Source: Zoroaster sp. YZ-2022
Lineage: Eukaryota; Echinodermata; Asteroidea; Forcipulatida; Zoroasteridae
DNA: 64,000 nucleotides
Reading direction: 5' to 3'
Assembly (NCBI GenBank): GCA_029582265.1
Contig: CM055834.1
Coordinates: 3,534,001-3,598,000, forward strand
Position numbers and translations under genes: made by a program. Shown in pieces: positions 36,801 to 48,043 of this stretch. Below the pieces are notes generated by a model. The model was not told where the DNA came from and searched no databases. It saw only the letters and a program-made list of their open reading frames with translations. Position 1 is the first letter of the stretch; each line of letters opens with the position of its first letter.

Positions 36801-37275
36801 TGTCACATCACGGCTTGATAACGGGAATGCTCTCCTTTACGGTCTTCCGCAGAATCAAATATCTCGTCTTCAGCACATACAAAACACAGCAGCTCGTGTT
36901 GTGACTTTGTCCAGAAAGTCATGCCATATCACGCCAATCTTGAAAGAACTGCACTGGCTTCCTGTTTCACAGAGAATTGTTTTTAAACTTATGCTAATTG
37001 TTCACAAATCTTTTAATAACATTGCTCCAATTTATATTTCTGAACTACTTAAAGTCTACACTCCATCACGCAATTTGCGCTCCAGCAACATGTCACTCCT
37101 CAAGGAAGCAACTTCAAAACGGAACTGGGGTGATAGGTCGTTTTCTGTCGCAGCTCCGAGACTCTGGAATCATCTTCCAACTAAACTCAAATCTTGTCAT
37201 AGTATAACCAGATTCAAGTCGATGCTTAAAACTCATCTTATGTCACAACTCTTCAAAGATGATGTATATTTGTAA
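33870..37275 (+). pseudogene. L2-like endonuclease/RT polyprotein with 2A-like motif, frameshifted
   Basis: Replication protein of LINE copy 2. The ATG at 33870 was chosen over the upstream TTG at 33843. The N-terminus is hydrophobic (MEVYILFILLLL). A 2A-like GDINPNPGP sits at residues 65-73. The apurinic-type endonuclease follows: LCVLNTQSIC, AITETWF, LTGDFNIHMD, HCLDLM and GLSDHYAI. The frame stops at 35105; the linker and start of the RT run in three further registers (35239, 35460 and 35687), then the RT palm is open from 36106 to 37275 with VLLDLSAAFDTVDHK, SVPQGSMLGP and YADDTQLY. At least four frame changes make it inactive. The last 389 codons are undamaged. Confidence 0.88.
34062..34088 (+). 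other. 2A-like ribosome-skipping motif
   Basis: Encodes GDINPNPGP. The 2A consensus is D(V/I)ExNPGP; here Asp-Ile and NPGP are present but Asn replaces the usual Glu. In working 2A sequences the ribosome skips the bond between the last Gly and Pro. Such motifs are known at the N-terminus of APE-type LINEs of marine invertebrates. Activity with the Glu substitution is uncertain. Confidence 0.6.
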
Positions 37276-37410
37276 TTGCATTGTAGGTACATGTATCTCG
37301 GTACATAATTTGTTTTCCCTATGCTATCATTGTATATTGTTTGTATTAATGTTTTTCTTTGTTTCCGCGCCTTGAGCGCCCAGCAGGGTGGATATGTGCG
37401 CGCTAAAAAT

Positions 37411-37530
37411 CTTTATTATTATTATTATTATTATTATTATACATATATATACATATATATACATATATATACATATATATACATATATATACATATATAT
37501 ACATATATATACATATATATATATATACGC
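37411..37530. repeat. (ATT)n then (ATACATAT)n microsatellite
   Basis: The LINE's 3' ATT tail passes into an octanucleotide ATACATAT array, probably grown from the tail after insertion. Confidence 0.95.
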
Positions 37531-37968
37531 CTACAGAAACAAACTGAAGTAGAGTAGAAAATTCAATAGGGATATTATTTATTATAATTGCGGAATATGT
37601 AAACCTTGTAAACCCAAATGTATCTAAAGTATTATATTAAATTTCAAAGTATTATTTTTGGAAGGGGCCCCACCCCTACCCCAACCCATAGAACCGCGCC
37701 TCGCCATCGGGTATTGTTTTAATGGTCTAGTATATTATGTTCCTTTATAAAATATAAAATAAAAAAATAAATAAAAAATATAAAAAATAAAAAATAATAA
37801 TAATACATAAAGAAAGCTAACCACGTGAGCGTCTTTGGACATTATGCTGAGAATCTGTCAAATTTTGTTGGATTTATACCTTCTCTCCTTGACATTTTCA
37901 ATCCCCTCACCAATTGAATTACCCTAGTTCGTTAATTGGGCGTGTTTCACCTTGTGTTCTCATTACAG

Positions 37969-38179
37969 ATAGGAATGATAAGACTGAGAGACGAGGAATT
38001 CTTCATCGAACCCGTAAAGAATTACACGAGAATTCAGAATGCAAAACACCATCCACACGTTGTGTACAAGCGGTCTGCGTTACCAGACCAAGCATACCAA
38101 AACAGCAACGGTTCTTATGTTGAAAGACATGAAACACACACCAACGGGAAAGGTCACTTTTGTGGAGTCATTGACAAAG
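37969..38179 (+). CDS. ADAMTS exon 3: propeptide, second part
   Basis: Acceptor TTCTCATTACAG at 37968, donor AAAG|GTTGGT at 38179. Encodes residues 160-229, beginning IGMIRLRDEEFFIEPV, which continues the propeptide directly from TCDGV. It ends with GKGHFCGVIDK. Cys224 in the HFCG context is a candidate Cys-switch residue that would hold the active-site zinc in the latent enzyme. Two possible N-glycosylation sites are seen (NYT and NGS). The exon starts in phase 0 and leaves one base. Confidence 0.93.
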
Positions 38180-38612
38180 GTTGGTGATATTTGACAACTT
38201 TCTCACCAGATGTTCATTACAAGCTGCGGAGATTTCTTTTAAAAAATGTTTCGGGACATTAGTCCTGTACGGGATCTGAGGAGGCGTGTTGCTACAGGAA
38301 TTGTCTTCCTCAAAAGTTATTGATTTATTTATTTCATTTATTTACCCAGGGTATAATCCATCTGCTATGTTACATCTTTTTATTATATTACCGCATGTTA
38401 ACATTTTGTTCTCAAATTTTCCAGTTTAACATAATTTACCCCCATGGGGTCCACGGGTGATGGATAATGGAAAGTTTAGAACTTGTGCATGTGACGATAA
38501 TATTTACAAGTTTATTTTGCGCCATGCTGACTCACGCTGTGATTTAAAGTGATTTAAAAATGCAAACAAAAAATACATGCATACTAGCTTTGTACCTGTA
38601 CGTATGTGATAC

Positions 38613-39441
38613 GTATGTTCCGGACCATAATGTCCGCAAGTACCATTATGTCCGCGGACCAATTTGGGCCCATTACGTCCGACCTATTACGTCCGCGGGC
38701 CCATTACGTCCGACCCATTACGTCCGCGTGCCCATTACGTCCGCGTGCCCATTACGTGCGATCCATTACGTCCGCGGGCCCATTACGTCCGCGGGCGCAT
38801 TATGTCCGACCCATTACGTCCGCGGCCCCATTATGTCCGGCCCATTACGTCCGCGGGCCCATAACTCAAATAATGTTTGAACACGTAACGTTGGGGAAGT
38901 TAAAACCAATTACTTAGAACAATTTCATGTCACAGCGCTCTACTGCAAAATTGGGTTGTTAAAAACCACTGGTGTTAATTTAATAAAGTGTCTGAATTAT
39001 CGTGCTTCATATATGAGCACCACGGTGTACTATTTAACATACCAGTTTTTGCACTGTAAGTATGAAGCCCATTGATGCCCCTGAAGATCAGAATAAATTA
39101 CAAATCTGTAATTTCAGATTTCGAATCCGTTTTAACGGATTTGGTATGGTTGTTAAAAGCAGTTTGAAACAGCCAATTCTTAACTAAAACAAACAATATT
39201 ATGCTGTTCATCAGCATATACACTGCTGCCCGCAACACGCCAATACATATACAACTGAGGCGCCGTGGACGTAATGTGCCGGACGTAATGGGCCCGCGGA
39301 CGTAATGGGTCGGACATAATGGGCCCGCGGACGTAATGGGTCGGACGTAATGGGCCCGCGGACATAATGGGTCGGACATAATGGGCCCAAATCGGTTCGC
39401 GGACATAATGGTACTTGCGGACATTATGGTCTGGAACATAC
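38613..39441. mobile_element. Foldback element made of CATTACGTCCG repeats
   Basis: Two inverted arms, 38613-38867 and about 39256-39441, around a 390-bp spacer. The outer ends match as inverted copies (TATGTTCCGGACCATAATGT against its complement with one change), followed by a shared AGTACCATTATGTCCGCG block. Each arm then degenerates into tandem units of CATTACGTCCGCGGGCC and CATTACGTCCGAC. The left arm is longer. The spacer encodes nothing recognisable, so this is a non-autonomous foldback or MITE-like element. Arg/Pro/His-rich frames on both strands are readings of the array. Confidence 0.8.
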
Positions 39442-39768
39442 TTATAAAGAAAGAAAGACTTTGACTTTTCAAGTGAGTACTTTATTGTCACAAGAAAATC
39501 TATGTACAGAGGGTAATTACAAATTTAAAAAATATATATAACAAAGGTAGTATTAATGTATGAAATAGTAAGCAAACATTTCAATCAAATTTCAATCACC
39601 ATTTGTAATGGTGAACTATTATCATAAAGTAAGTAACCACCTGGTGTTGGTCATGGCCCACCAGGGTGGGCAACTACCAAAATCAGGGGACCGTTAGAAG
39701 ATGGGAGGACGATACAAAACTAGTCAGGAAAAAGCAAAGATTAATTTATACAATGAAAGGTAAAGTAA

Positions 39769-42700
39769 TTATATAAACCATTTAATTTTGTTGTCGATAA
39801 TTTCTACGATAGTACTATTAGGACACCATTTCTTGACAACGAGGGGGAGATTGTTACACAGAGTGTAGTAGTGAAATTCAAAGTTGATTTTAGTTTTGAT
39901 GCGACGTTTCCATACAATGACGGGGTTGACAGACTCATGATTGGAATACATCCAGGAGATAGTGGATTTTAGACTAATTATTAAGTACCGTAGTTGGCGA
40001 GATGAACGTTTTCTCTCGGTCGATTCTTGGCACACGTTATAAGACACCAATAGTGATCAAAGGTCAGTTTTATATCAGGAAAGAGTTTACTGAGGAGGTT
40101 GTGTAGAAGGTCGAGGGAGGTCTGAATGGCTGGACACGTGATGAAGAAGTGAAGGAGCGTTCCCACTTTCCCACACCAGCCGCAGTATGGTGAGTATGAA
40201 GAATCGATGTGATGTACAACTGTCAGAGATGGAAGAACTTTGTGGAGTAGACGAAACTGTATGTCGCCTTCCTTTTTAGATGTTGGAAGACGATAAATTT
40301 CTTTCCATGGGATGGTAGGCATGGGTTCTGGAAAGATGTCTTGCCAGCGAGGTTGTTGAGATACTGGCAAGGAGTTCAGTTCGGAATTGAAGATTCTGTA
40401 CATGTAGTTTGAAGGATCCGTGTTGCCGTTGATGTCTGGGGGTATTATGAAGTCCGGGAAAGGGTCTTGAAAAGCGGGGAAACCGTCTGACGGAGCTCGG
40501 TGTGAAGAGACTAAACCATGAATGTTGAACGAAAGTGGCATGAGTTGTTGGAGACGCTGTTGAATTTTGTTGAGGTCTGATTGAAAAGATCTGAGTGAAA
40601 CTCGACGTGACGCTGGCATTTTGTGTTTCTCCTCCAGTTGTTCGGCGAGTAGCCATTCTCCAGTAGAAAGGTTTATTAAATGTCCAATTAATGTTATACC
40701 GTGTGCCAAGAGTCGAGGAGAGAGGTGCGTTACATCATGGATGTCGGTGTCCTGGATAAGATAACTATTTAAAGGTAAGTTCCAAAGAAATTCAAAAGAA
40801 GCGGGTGGTGTGACGAGGTGAGCTTTGGAAATTGTCCACGCTTGGCGAATTTCACAATAAAAGGAATTAATATTTGTACACTTTTTGAGATTAATTGTTG
40901 TAAGAAAGAGCTGGAAGTCTTGGTTTAGGTTCCCGTATTTATGAAGGAAAAAAGAAAAAAAATTGGTAAGCAGGGTGGGGTGTCTGTTAAGAAAGCGTTA
41001 GAGAAGGGAAAACCTGAAAGTGTCGACTCGGGCTTTAAGGGATATTAAACCAAGACCTCCCTTATCGGTAGGCTGAAAAAGGATTTTTGTGTTGAGCCAG
41101 TGTTTTTTATCTGACCAGAAATAGTTTATTATGGTTTCTTGGAGTTCATCAAGGATGTGTTGTGGGGGAGAAAGAAGAGCTAGACAGTGAAAAAGGCGGG
41201 AGGATGCTAAATGGTTTGCTATGATGACTTTGCCTTTAAAGGATAGGGTTTCTGAAAGTCCCTTCCACTGGGCAAAGGTTTTCTGAAGTTTTGTTTTGCA
41301 GGTCTGCCAATTTTTTTTGTATGTAACGGTTTGTGTTTCCCAGATGAACTCCAAGGAACTTAAGCCCTTCGTTATTCCAATTAAAATTTAATGGACAGTC
41401 ACTTCGCGATGTCCACGCTCCGACCCATAACCCTTGGCATTTGTGGGGAGTTAGGCAAGAGGAAGAAGCTTGGATGTAGAGATTATATACTTTAAGTAAT
41501 ATGTCAAACCTTGATTTGAGGTGATAAAGATGGAAATGTCGTCTGCATAGGCAGAAACTGTAAGAACACTGTTATTGTTTGGTAGCGGAAGACCGTGGTT
41601 GTTGAGTTGGTTTCTGAGAGAGTGGAGAAGAGGTTCAATAGCAATAGAGTATAACAGTCCGGATAGAGGGCACCCTTGGCGGATACCTTTCTGAAAGGAA
41701 AAGGGGGAGGTGAGTGAGGAGGAAACTTTGATAAGTGTCTCTGTGTTTGTGTATAGGACTCGTACGAAGCTGATGAAGCGATCGCTGAATCCCATACATT
41801 TAAGGGTTTTGAAGAGATAGTCGTGATCTATATTGTCAAAGGCTTTCTTTTGATCAAGATTACATACTGCGAGAGGGATGTCAGTGGTATTGGCATATAT
41901 TATGGTGTCGCGAATGAGGTTAATGTTATCATAGATGGACCGCTCTGGGACACAGTAGCTTTGGTCTTGATGAACCACGTCTGCTATAACTGTTTTGAGA
42001 CTATTGGCTAGAAGCTTGGCAAACACTTTGTAGTCTGTGTTAAGAAGTGAGATTGGGCGCCAGTTGGCAATATCTAGAAGATCTCCTTGTTTGGGGAGGA
42101 GAGATAGAACAGCTCTTCTGCAGGAGAGGGGAAGACATTGGGAAGAAATGGAATCGATGAGAACAGAGAGAAGGTCGTGTTTAAGGATGGACCAGAAACA
42201 CTGATAGAATTCAGAGTAGAGTCCATCTAGACCAGAAGTTTTAGCCGTGCCGAGTTGTTTCATGACGACGTCAAGCTCGTCTAGAGAGAACTCTCCGTCT
42301 AGGTTGTCAGCGTCATTAGGATCTAGTTTGGGGAGGTCTTTGAGGGTTGTATCTTGGGCTAATCTTGGGCAGATAAGTAAAGATCTTTGTAGAAGGATTT
42401 TACATGGGACTTGATTTCATTTGGGTTTTCGGTGATACGTCCTGTTGGGAGGCGTATGCGACTGATATTGTTTTTGGTGGATTTATTTTTTTCGAGATTA
42501 AAGAAGTAGGATGAAGACGTGTCGATTTCGTTGTAGAATTTAAATCTAGAGCGAATTAGTGCTCCTTCGGCTTCCTTCTTATAAAGATTATTGAGGGCGT
42601 CTCTTTGATCATTTAGAACTTTGGTCATTTCAGGCGAAAGATGAGGGATGGAATGCAGATGGTGAATATCATTTTGGAGGTTGACGATTTTTTGGTACAG

Positions 42701-43559
42701 ATGTTATTGTAGTTACTTTTTTCAGTTTGCCATTCAGTCCAGAATTGGGTAAATTATATCTTTATACAATTTGTATGCGCTGTCTTTGGGTTTGAAGGTG
42801 TTAAGTTTCATTGTGAGGCAGACAGCACTGTGGTCAGACATGGGACAGGGAACAATATTGCATGACAAAACAGAAGAGCTTATGTGAGTTGGTATGTAGA
42901 AACAGTCCAGTCTGGCTTTGGATAATTGGGTTTGGTTACATCTATGCCATGTGAATTTATGCAAATCTGGATTAATGGTGCGCCATATGTCGTAGAGAAG
43001 GTTATTGTTGCAGGTATCGTTTAAACGAGAGGCTATTTTTTGACGCTTTTCATAGGATGAACAAAAACGGTCCAGGGAGGGGTTTAAAGTACAGTTGAAA
43101 TCACCCCCAAAGATGACAATACCATCTTGAATGTCATCTATGTGGGCTTTAAGATTAATAAAGAGTTTTTCAGCTAGCTGATCGGTTTGAGGAATGAGAA
43201 TGTTGTAGATGTGATTTCTAACAGAGTTCAGACGAATTGAAGTGCATGTAGCATAACTATCGAGTAAGGTAGTTGAATAGAGAATATCAAGACTAGAATT
43301 GCTTTCAATTACAGTGGCCACCCCTGTACCTCGGGTGACACCGGAGGAGCAAAAAACTTCGTAAGGCCATTCTTTCCAAACAGAAGAGGGTTCAGTAAGG
43401 GTGTTTATTTCTTGAAGAAAGATGATATCTGGGTTAGAACAGGAGTTGTTGAGGAAAGATTTTATGGAGATGTTGTTGACAGGCGATGAACACCCTCCAG
43501 TGTTAAGGGTTGCTATGGAGAGCGTCATTAAAAAGGTGGATATGAAGAAGGAGTCCATT
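39769..43559 (-). pseudogene. Tx1-like ORF2: endonuclease/reverse transcriptase, frameshifted
   Basis: From MDSFFISTFLMTLSIATLN at 43559. Endonuclease: ATLNTGG, IIFLQEIN, GGDFNCTLN, KARLDCFYIP and MSDHSAV, all catalytic positions kept. The linker follows at 42628-42359. The RT (42263-41451) shows WRPISLLNTDYKVFAKLLAN, NLDQKKAFDNIDHDYLF, GIRQGCPLSGLLYSIAIEPL and SAYADDISIFI. Thumb and C-terminal pieces lie at 41354-40998 and 40709-39981, the latter with a CGWCGKVGTLLHFFITCP zinc-like motif. The last frame ends at 39769. At least five register changes break the protein. Confidence 0.87.
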
Positions 43560-45071
43560 GCTGAAAAAAGGGGGGAGGGGGGGGGGTAGAAATTGTCTTC
43601 GGGATCCATGGTTTTGAGTAGTTTGCGGACCCTCTGGTGCATATTTTTGGAGAAGAGAGGGGAGTTCCTGAGTGGTTTGAGCTGGGATCGAAGGCCGGTG
43701 ATGTCGTTGGTGAAACGTCTAGCGATTTCGATAGGTATCTTTCTATTTTTCACTAGTATGAGGAATTTGAGCATGTCGTCGTTCGAAAGTGGTCCTTTGC
43801 TAGTTGAAGGTTGGAGGCATCCCCTCCTCGCCTCTGATGGATATCTCTGAAGTGGTGGAGAGAGTATCTTCAGAGTCAGATGCTAAGATATTGGATGCAA
43901 CGGATGTTTGGCTCTGTGTCGATTCGATGTCCATGGGTGCTGGGCTATTTACTTCGGTGGGTTTATTGATTTTGGTAGGTGAAGATGGAGACAAGGGGAC
44001 AAAAGTGTGGGATGGTTGCGAAGTGGCAGTGGCAGTTGGGGTTTTCACTTTTTCTTGGAGACTACTTCAGAGAAGAGGGGAGACTGTTTTCTTGATGGGG
44101 CAGGTGGCGATCCCCAGATAGAGAAGAATTCCGAGTTGGTAGATTTGGACGAAGCCGGTAGAGGGGAGGAGTGATTAGAGGGGGAGATGAGCGGGTGACT
44201 GGGAGGGGTTGAGGGAGGTGGGTTGGGAGGGGGAGGGTTGGGAGTGGGGGATTGGGAGGGTGAGGGTTGGGAGTGGGTAGGTTGGGAGGGGGAGGGTTGG
44301 GAGGGGGAGAGTTGGAGGGGCGGGGTCGTCCCGCTCCTTCATTAGAAGGTTTCTTGGTGGTTTTGGTGTTTTTGGCTGGGTGTTTGGGATCAGACTTGTT
44401 TCGGTGGTTGAATGTTGGTGGTGAATTCAGTGGGTTATTTGTTTGTGACAGTGTATCGGTGTCGGAGTCATTTGTTGTGTCGGTTTTCTTGCATGTCCCA
44501 TCTCACCACATTTGAAGCATTTGACTGAGTCAATGGAAAGATAAATTCTGTAGCTAGTGTTGCGGTATGAAATGTTGATGTGGTCTGGGAGAGTAATGTT
44601 TGGTTCAACAAGAATATGTACCTGACGTGTGAAAGACATGATGTGGGTGAAACCAGGTACCTTAATGCCAATGGGTATGGGTCGGATGGGGGAAACAAGT
44701 TTACAAATTGAGGAAAGATTTTCCGCAACAATGGCGTTGGGTAATTCAGGGAAGACATTAGACAGGACGAGACGAGTAGTTCGACAAACCAAGGGTGTTA
44801 TTACCTCAATGAACGAGTCATTTTTGTCTGTAAGTCCGGACAAAATGGCTTGCTCGGCGAGGCGTTGTTCGTCAAAATACATAGCTATACGTCCATTAGA
44901 AATACGTGATGCAAAGACGATGTGCTGTGAGGGTATGTTACGGGACATTGACATAACATAATAGGATAACAGAGTTGAATCGTGGACAGGGAATACAACA
45001 CCATTGTTGCAGGAAACAGAATACAAATTTACATTATTGTTATTTAAATTCGTGCCTCCCTGGCCTGCCAT
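43560..45071 (-). pseudogene. Tx1-like ORF1: zinc-knuckle RNA-binding protein, broken
   Basis: Starts at ATG 45071 (MAGQGG). The N-terminal half is open to about 44427 and contains a globular region and a CCHC knuckle CFKCGEMGHARK. Beyond it, frames shift within a G-rich (Pro-rich when translated) stretch at 44150-44340. A Ser/Thr/Pro-rich part continues at 44048-43800, and a tail with Lys/Arg-rich helices ends at PEDNFYPPP just before ORF2. ORF1 proteins coat element RNA. The knuckle is intact but the chain is not. Confidence 0.75.
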
Positions 45072-45303
45072 GGCGGGGTTGCAACGGGAAAGCAACGTAT
45101 ATGTCAAACAAAAATGACTTAAAATACACCGAATGAAATGATTAAAATTGTTACAAATGAGCTAGAAATAGTCTATACACTATAAATATTTATATGATAG
45201 GTACAAAAGTACAGTAGTAAACTTACAATAGTGCGAAAAATACAGAAATTACGGAGCTCGAAAAACACACCACTCGCTATAGAGAGAGAAAGAAAGAAAG
45301 AAA

Positions 45304-46082
45304 TATAGGTTTTCCCGATCAATTTCGGTAAATAAGCAGCCAATTTAAACACCGCGTCATTCTGTTTCGCGCGAAATTGAATGCTGCTCAAAATCATCAT
45401 TCAATTTTATTTTATGAGTAGGCAATAGTACTCTTGCGTCATGCGATTTAAACAAAATAACCATCCAATTTAACAATCCACTTGAACAGCATTCAATTTC
45501 GCAGGAGCTTTTCGCGGCGCGTATTTCTATTTGGTCATTCAAATTCATTATTGGGCAGGCATTTGTGACATTTGTCCAACTTAATTGACGTTTATTAAGG
45601 GAAAACCACATGCATGGACTAATGAAACCAGGATAAAAAAAATCATGAAGACACACTCAAACAATAAACTAGGTTATAATGAAACAGTCCAATGTAACAT
45701 AAATTAAGTGTTTGAATTAAAGTAAAGATTTGAAACATATTCAGTTGTAGGCCTATTTATTTGAAATTGTTTATCGTATTTTTTGAATTCTCATTTTGCG
45801 AAATTGATTGCCGTTATACGAAAATGAAAATAACATTTTAGTGAAAATCTCCAGTTGAACCAACTCTGCTAAATTGGATCACGAACGTGCATTACTAAAA
45901 AGAATGATGTATGCTAAATTGAATATAATGCTAAATGAATTTGCATGCCTGAAAATGAAATTGAATATTTGAATTCTTAATTCGAAACACAGTAGCAACT
46001 GGAGAGGAAAAATCGCTTTAATATGAACGTATGAAAGTGAAATTGGCTGCTTATTTGCCGAAATTGACCGGGAAAACCTATA
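45304..46082. mobile_element. TATAGGTTTTCCC MITE, copy 1
   Basis: Inverted termini: TATAGGTTTTCCCG(A)TCAA on the left and its complement GACCGGGAAAACCTATA on the right, with longer shared arms including AAATAAGCAGCCAATTT. The interior is non-coding and repeats short ATTCAATTT/AAATTGAAT words. Related complete copies lie at 47481-47824 and 48044-48902, and a solo arm at 3628-3748. Superfamily unclear: a TA duplication would suit Tc1/mariner but the ends are ambiguous. Confidence 0.8.
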
Positions 46083-46165
46083 AATCAAATCAAATCAAAT
46101 CAAATCAAATCAAATAAACACACACACACACATACACACACCCACACACAAACACACACAAACAA
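46080..46165. repeat. (AAATC)n and (CA)n microsatellites
   Basis: Six AAATC units followed by a CA-rich run, directly after the MITE and about 80 bases before exon 4. Confidence 0.95.
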
Positions 46166-46241
46166 CAAGAATAATCACCCCCTGATCATGACATACTGTA
46201 ATAATCAGTATGTTAAATATTCAGTTTGACTTTTTCAAAAG

Positions 46242-46444
46242 AATTAAAAGAGCAACCGAATAATGTTTCACCGAAGAACCGGCCCACCGGCGAATCAGAC
46301 ACGAACTCGGTTCATCGAAGGCGGCGACGGCGATCAACTAGCGGAGAGCGGAATGTAGAGCTACTATTAGTCATCGACAAGCATATGGTGCAATATTATA
46401 TGGATCAAGACATCGAGACGTACGTGCTTACCATCATGAATATT
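46242..46444 (+). CDS. ADAMTS exon 4: furin site and start of protease domain
   Basis: Donor ATT|GTAAGT at 46444 is strong. The acceptor is chosen as TTTTTCAAAAG at 46241 because its two leading bases complete the codon left by exon 3; the alternative at 46250 is also in phase but lacks a pyrimidine tract. Encodes residues 230-297. Residues 255-260 are six arginines followed by Ser, a proprotein-convertase cleavage site. The mature enzyme then begins, with NVELLLVIDKHMVQYY and TYVLTIMNI, the first strand and helix of the reprolysin domain. Confidence 0.9.
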
Positions 46445-47153
46445 GTAAGTTTTCCCTGAAATACATTAGGTCTTTCATGTTACCAACGGTGGATATATAG
46501 CGTCTTTATCAAGATGATTTGCATTATTTTCATTGGCACAGTGTCAAATTAACTGTCTCAACTCCATGAGGAAAATATAGATCCCTGGGCCAAATTCAAT
46601 TATTTGAGTCATGTATGATTACAAATATAGATAAAACCATGCAGTTGCTGTAAAGTTGGTGATGGTATGAATTATAAAACATCCCTTTAAATCTTCCTAA
46701 GCTGTCTGAGGTGCTTTCACTTTGTAAAATTTGTACTGTTTCCCCATTGCGTTGCATTGCATTGCATCGCATCGCATTGCATTGCAAATACGAAAAGTCT
46801 GAATGCGACCCAGCGAATTAAGGTGAACATTTCACAGTTTGGTTTCTATACATATCATTTGTTTATCATAGTATAGATGCATATACATTTTTTTTTTCTT
46901 CAAAAATATTGAAAATATTTGCCTCCCAGATCTAGATAGAATGTTGCGCAAGTAAGAAACGTTTATTATCTGTGGGATCATTATTGAGTCTACCCTGTAC
47001 CCTGTACCACATTTAATCATGGGTGGATAGAAGCAATACCATACATTATGATAAAGGTGTGCATTCTCTATCCATCCTGCTTCATTTCGTAAGCCGTAGA
47101 TGCTATTTCCAAATTTCAATTAATCACAATATTAACTTCTTTATTATTTCCAG
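46445..47153. other. Intron 4; nothing recognised
   Basis: Contains an (ATTGC)n run at 46748-46785 and a poly(T) at 46889-46897. No gene or element seen. Confidence 0.5.
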
Positions 47154-47237
47154 GTAGCTACTCTTTACCATGACGTCACAATCGGCAACTATATAAATAT
47201 CGTTATGGTGCGCATGCTCTTTCTTGAGGAGGATGAG
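47154..47237 (+). CDS. ADAMTS exon 5: protease domain
   Basis: An 84-base exon of 28 whole codons, acceptor ATTATTTCCAG at 47153 and donor GATGAG|GTTAGA at 47237. Encodes residues 298-325, VATLYHDVTIGNYINIVMVR then MLFLEEDE, a very typical ADAMTS segment of central strands and an acidic loop that contributes to calcium binding in the family. Both ends are phase 0. Confidence 0.93.
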
Positions 47238-47480
47238 GTTAGAAATGTTTGGTTACAAAACATGATTAGGCTAGTAGTCCCAAAAGGAAGTTACAACATT
47301 GTTAATCTTGGCAAATTAATATAGCATTATAGGATGACGACCTCATTTATGCGGTGACAAAACATTAAAATTCTCTCAATTTGGATTGTTTGAGAATGTT
47401 GAAATTTTATAATTTTTTTCTAAAATTTCATATAAAATTATTGTAGAATTACATATCTTAACCTAAAAATTAAAACTTAA

Positions 47481-47824
47481 TATAGTTTTCCCAGCCAAGT
47501 TTGTAAATTTAGCATTCAAATTCGTTTTGATGCGTTCGTATTAAAGCGATTTTGCTAATCCGGTTGCTACCACGGTTTGAATTAATAATTTGAATGACTG
47601 AGTGTACGCCCGTGGGAAGCTTAGGTGAAATTGAATGTTGTTGGTGAGTATGTTTAAATTGGATGCGCATTTTTGTTAATTGCATGACACATTAAATGAA
47701 ACTTAATGATCGTTTAAGCAAATTGAATGATGATTTTGAGCAGCAATCGATTTCGCGCGAAATTGATTGACGCTGCGTTGAAATTAGCAGCTAAATTGAC
47801 GAACTTGGCCAGGAAAACCTATAA
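47481..47824. mobile_element. TATAGGTTTTCCC MITE, copy 2
   Basis: Short copy (about 344 bp) with termini TATAGTTTTCCCAGCCAAG and CTTGGCCAGGAAAACCTATA. Interior blocks (TGAGTGTACGCC, GGATGCGCATTTT, GTTAATTGCATGACACATTA) are shared with copy 3. Confidence 0.82.
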
Positions 47825-48043
47825 TACGACATTTTACAAAATAAAAAAGACGTTGCACAATGTTTTATTTATTTATTTATTTTTGAAAACAAATAACAAT
47901 AGTGTAAAATTATGGAAAGATTACATGTAGGCCTATATCTAAATAAATAAATAATCACAGTTTCACAAAACATCTAACTTGGTGTTGATAGCTAACAAAC
48001 ATCCATTGCAGTACATCTATTGCTGTATGAGGTGCTATCTTTA

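Larger units (their letters stand above)
33752..37441 (+). mobile_element. Near full-length L2/CR1-like LINE, copy 2
   Basis: Plus-strand copy of the family also present at 690-2698. It runs from just after the (TA)n repeat to the (ATT)n tail at 37411-37441, preceded by a GCGCCTTGAGCGCCCAGCAG block shared with copy 1. It encodes an endonuclease and a reverse transcriptase in several registers. The two copies are closely similar over the shared part. The 5' boundary is approximate, since no target-site duplication could be confirmed among the microsatellites. Confidence 0.9.
39490..45150 (-). mobile_element. Nearly complete Tx1-like LINE
   Basis: About 5.6 kb on the minus strand with 5' leader, ORF1, ORF2 and 3' untranslated region in the expected order. 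ORF1 carries a CCHC zinc knuckle; ORF2 has an apurinic-type endonuclease, a reverse transcriptase with a QKKAFDNIDH palm motif, and a C-terminal Cys/His motif. This set fits the Tx1/L1-like group. The 3' end is placed near 39490, after an AATAAAGT-type sequence. The 5' end is approximate. Tx1-group elements often insert at preferred sites; none could be identified here. Confidence 0.85.

Noticed and set aside
38560..39491. Arg/Pro/His-rich repeat proteins on both strands
   Set aside because: Both come from the inverted CATTACGTCCG arrays, which encode similar peptides whichever strand is read.
46225..46444. Starting exon 4 at the CAG ending at 46224
   Set aside because: It would add one base instead of the two needed after exon 3 and put the reading out of frame.
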